NCBI GenBank assembly: GCA_951812305.1
Contig: CATOSB010000008.1
Coordinates: 434,001 to 498,000 of the forward strand
From: an uncultured Paracoccaceae bacterium
GTDB taxonomy: Bacteria; Pseudomonadota; Alphaproteobacteria; Rhodobacterales; Rhodobacteraceae
Length of the DNA: 64,000 bases
Reading direction: 5' to 3'
Position numbers and translations under genes: made by a program. This document shows, piece after piece, positions 61,716 through 64,000 of the stretch (its first letter is position 1; each line of letters starts with the position of its first letter). The notes under the pieces were generated by a model. The model ran no database searches. It was given only the letters and a program-made list of their open reading frames with translations, and had not been told where the DNA came from.

Positions 61716-61728
61716 TATGAGTAATTAC

Positions 61729-62191
61729 GTTTCAACAAAGGATCAGACGCTCGAAATCCAGAGAGACAGGCTCACCAAAGCTGGCTGTGAGTTCTTCTTC
61801 GAAGAGAAGGTCTCTGGTGCGGCCAAAAAACGCCCTGAACTCGAAAAGCTTCTGAGCCAACTGCGCAAAGAGGATGTGGTGGTCGTTACCAAGCTGGACC
61901 GGTTGGCGCGGTCGACAGCCGAACTCCTTCGCATTGCAGAGGCGTTGAACGATAAAAACGCAGGATTACAATCCCTTGACGAGCCTTGGGCAGATACCAC
62001 CAGCCCTACAGGTAAGATGATCATGACCGTCTTTGGGGGTATTGCCGAGTTCGAACGATCGCTGATCCTAACCAGAACACAGGAAGGTCGCGAAGCCGCT
62101 CAGGCCCGGGGCGTCGCCTTCGGTCGCCCCTCAAAGTTACGACAGGATCAAAAGGAAGTCGCCCGAGATCTAGTCAAGAGCGGCCAATCAA
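61729..62191 (+). pseudogene. Truncated second copy of tnpR (463 bp, apparently identical to 59335-59797)
   Basis: Constant coordinate offset of 2394 nt; translation VSTKDQTLEIQ...DLVKSGQS matches the intact resolvase. Confidence 0.9.
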
Positions 62192-62605
62192 ATTAGTTGA
62201 CCGTATCCTAGCTTTTCTTGCACATGCATGAACTACCGGTTGCCTCGCCTCGCCGTTCCATCAAATTTCTCGCTCATTCAGCATCTGTGACGCTGCCAGC
62301 GCGCGCATCCTCGTATCTCAGCGCTCCTATCGAGCTCACGGGCTACGCGTTCGCCTGACATTTACGTATCGACAACAGTCGCAAGACATTCTCGGCTGAA
62401 GTCATAATCACGTTCAGGATGCGGAACCGACGAACGCAAGACAGGTTGTCAGATACGAAATCTAGTTTCGAGCGCTGATTCCGCCCCTTTTGGGATCCCT
62501 ATCGGTGTTCCGGTGCCCACTGCGCGTTTACGACCGCCCCGATTACCGACTGTTGATACTTCTTCAGGGTAGACCCGATGACCTGCGCCCCGAGGCTCCC
62601 TCATT

Positions 62606-62770
62606 CATAACGAGAGTCTGCAGGTTTGGTTTTCATATTCGTCGTCGTTGTTTTGGGCAAGCGCGCCGGGCGCGGAGCCCTCAAATTGCTCAAGCGTCCG
62701 GCGCGCCTCTGCGGGCGTTTTATTTCCGAGCGATGAGTGCGGCCTGACATTGTTGTACAACAGAACGCCA
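62606..62770 (-). pseudogene. IS3-family OrfB C-terminal fragment
   Basis: Minus-strand reading VLLYNNVRPHSSLGNKTPAEARRTLEQFEGSAPGALAQNNDDEYENQTCRLSL*. Confidence 0.75.
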
Positions 62771-62777
62771 GAACACC

Positions 62778-63290
62778 CACGTTACCGACCTGCGCGAGGT
62801 TCATTATCGATGGCACCCCTGGTTTGGCCGGTCGGTTTATGTCCATGAGGTGATCGATAAATCCGGCGAAGCCGTGTTTCGGTGCAATCTCACCGGCCGC
62901 CGGTCGGACCGGCTTCTGGAAGTCCCTATATGGATGTTTGACCGGGCCTCATGTGCGGCCTGTCGTCGGGTCGATACGGCGCATGTGGACCTGGGCGCTC
63001 TGAAGGCTCTTGCGGGGCTTGTTTGCGATATCGACTATGAGTCGTTCAATAAACCCGACTCCCCATCCCGCGTTGACGCAGCATTGGACTCTGAACACGA
63101 GAATCGGAGGTTGGCCAATGCCGCGCAAAATGACGACGACGCAACTCGAACTGTTCCCGGACGCTCGGTCCGCGACCGCGACGCAGACTCCGCTTTGGCA
63201 GAGCCTCCCCGACGACACGCGGCAAACGCTGACACGGTTGATGGCACGCCTGATGGCGGAATATGCAGGCGCGGCAGACGGGGAGAATGA
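62778..63290 (+). CDS. DUF5372-like protein accompanying a serine recombinase (5' end uncertain, possibly truncated)
   Basis: In-frame [81 protein letters not shown]; no start upstream of 62850 GTG. Confidence 0.55.
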   Translation, partial: HVTDLREVHYRWHPWFGRSVYVHEVIDKSGEAVFRCNLTGRRSDRLLEVPIWMFDRASCAACRRVDTAHVDLGALKALAGLVCDIDYESFNKPDSPSRVDAALDSEHENRRLANAAQNDDDATRTVPGRSVRDRDADSALAEPPRRHAANADTVDGTPDGGICRRGRRGE

Positions 63291-63303
63291 TCATGAAGCA
63301 TGA
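63118..63303 (+). CDS. Small conserved protein between DUF5372-like gene and recombinase
   Basis: [61 protein letters not shown]; stop overlaps recombinase start. Confidence 0.6.
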   Translation: MPRKMTTTQLELFPDARSATATQTPLWQSLPDDTRQTLTRLMARLMAEYAGAADGENDHEA

Positions 63304-64000
63304 GAAGATTGGCCCGCAGCATCTGGAGCGCAAGGCGATCCTTTACGTCCGTCAGTCATCGGCCCACCAGGTCCTGCACAACCGGGAAAGCAGCACCCTG
63401 CAATATGCCATGCGGGAGCGGCTGTCGGATTTGGGTTGGAGCCGGATCGAGACCGTGGATGACGATCTCGGCCGTTCTGCGGCGGGTGGTGTTGCGCGAG
63501 AAGGCTTTGACCGGATGATCGCGGATGTTTGTTTGGGCAAGGCCGGCGCCGTCGCGGCGCGCGAGGTGTCCCGCTTTGCGCGCAACAGCAGGGATTGGCA
63601 GCACCTCGTAGAGATGTGTCGCGTCGTCGACACAGTACTGATCGACCAGGAAACGGTTTATGCACCGCGCGATGGCAATGACCGGCTGCTTTTGGGCCTG
63701 AAGGGCAGCTTGAACGAATACGAACTCGATCTTCTCAGACAACGATCTCTCGCCGCGCGCCACGAGAAAGCACGGCGCGGCGAACTTGTCGTCGCTGCCC
63801 CAGTCGGATTCGTAAAAGCTGGGGACCGGCTTGAGAAGGACCCGGACCGCCGCGTGCAAGAGGCCATATCCCTGGTTTTCGACAAGGTCGCCGAGCTGGG
63901 GAGCGCGCGGCAGGCCCTCATGTGGTTTCTCGAACATGACCTTGAATTGCCCAGTTTGCGCAAACAGGGTGAAGTGCTCTGGCGGCGGCCGACATATGCC
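63293..64000 (+). CDS. Large serine recombinase (resolvase N-domain + recombinase domain), truncated by window end
   Basis: [66 protein letters not shown]...[20 protein letters not shown]; absent from the ORF track because no stop is in the window. Confidence 0.9.
   Translation, partial: MKHEKIGPQHLERKAILYVRQSSAHQVLHNRESSTLQYAMRERLSDLGWSRIETVDDDLGRSAAGGVAREGFDRMIADVCLGKAGAVAAREVSRFARNSRDWQHLVEMCRVVDTVLIDQETVYAPRDGNDRLLLGLKGSLNEYELDLLRQRSLAARHEKARRGELVVAAPVGFVKAGDRLEKDPDRRVQEAISLVFDKVAELGSARQALMWFLEHDLELPSLRKQGEVLWRRPTYA

Overview
This 64 kb window looks alphaproteobacterial (Rhodobacteraceae-like chromosome). Housekeeping genes lie at about 0-16 kb: methylmalonyl-CoA mutase C-terminus, MAPEG, VOC, GNAT, TerB/DnaJ, ychF, fhs and a phnY-like aldehyde dehydrogenase. 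A thiosulfate-oxidation locus spans about 17.9-33.4 kb (soxT-R-S / V-W / X-Y-Z-A / B-C-D-E, plus two metallo-beta-lactamase genes). From about 34 kb onward is an accessory mosaic of transposon wreckage carrying VapBC, an HNH nuclease, a RepC-like fragment, a truncated helicase, a YefM mini-operon, a Slam/lipoprotein pair and a large serine recombinase.

Mobile-element boundaries were read by eye from terminal repeats and target duplications:
- Five nearly identical 1.6 kb ISBst12/IS66-type elements, all with perfect 8-bp TSDs. Three sit in three different sites of three copies of one IS982-family element, and a fourth sits in an IS4-like element.
- The IS982 element carries a divergent passenger gene of unknown function.
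- One IS4-like copy has a clean 10-bp TSD. The other lacks one and marks a rearrangement joint.
- A canonical IS66 whose tnpC is frameshifted.
- An IS21, a Tn3 with 39-bp perfect TIRs but no TSD, an IS630 with an A7 frameshift, a 112-bp TA-flanked MITE inside a resolvase, and a possible Tn3-type miniature element.

Leads most worth following are the Slam-surface lipoprotein pair, the IS982 passenger gene, the YefM/51-aa/coiled-coil mini-operon, the HNH protein whose N-terminal module recurs as a stand-alone 39-aa ORF, and the repeated IS-into-IS targeting. No homology search was run. Family names are by recognition of the translated sequence.
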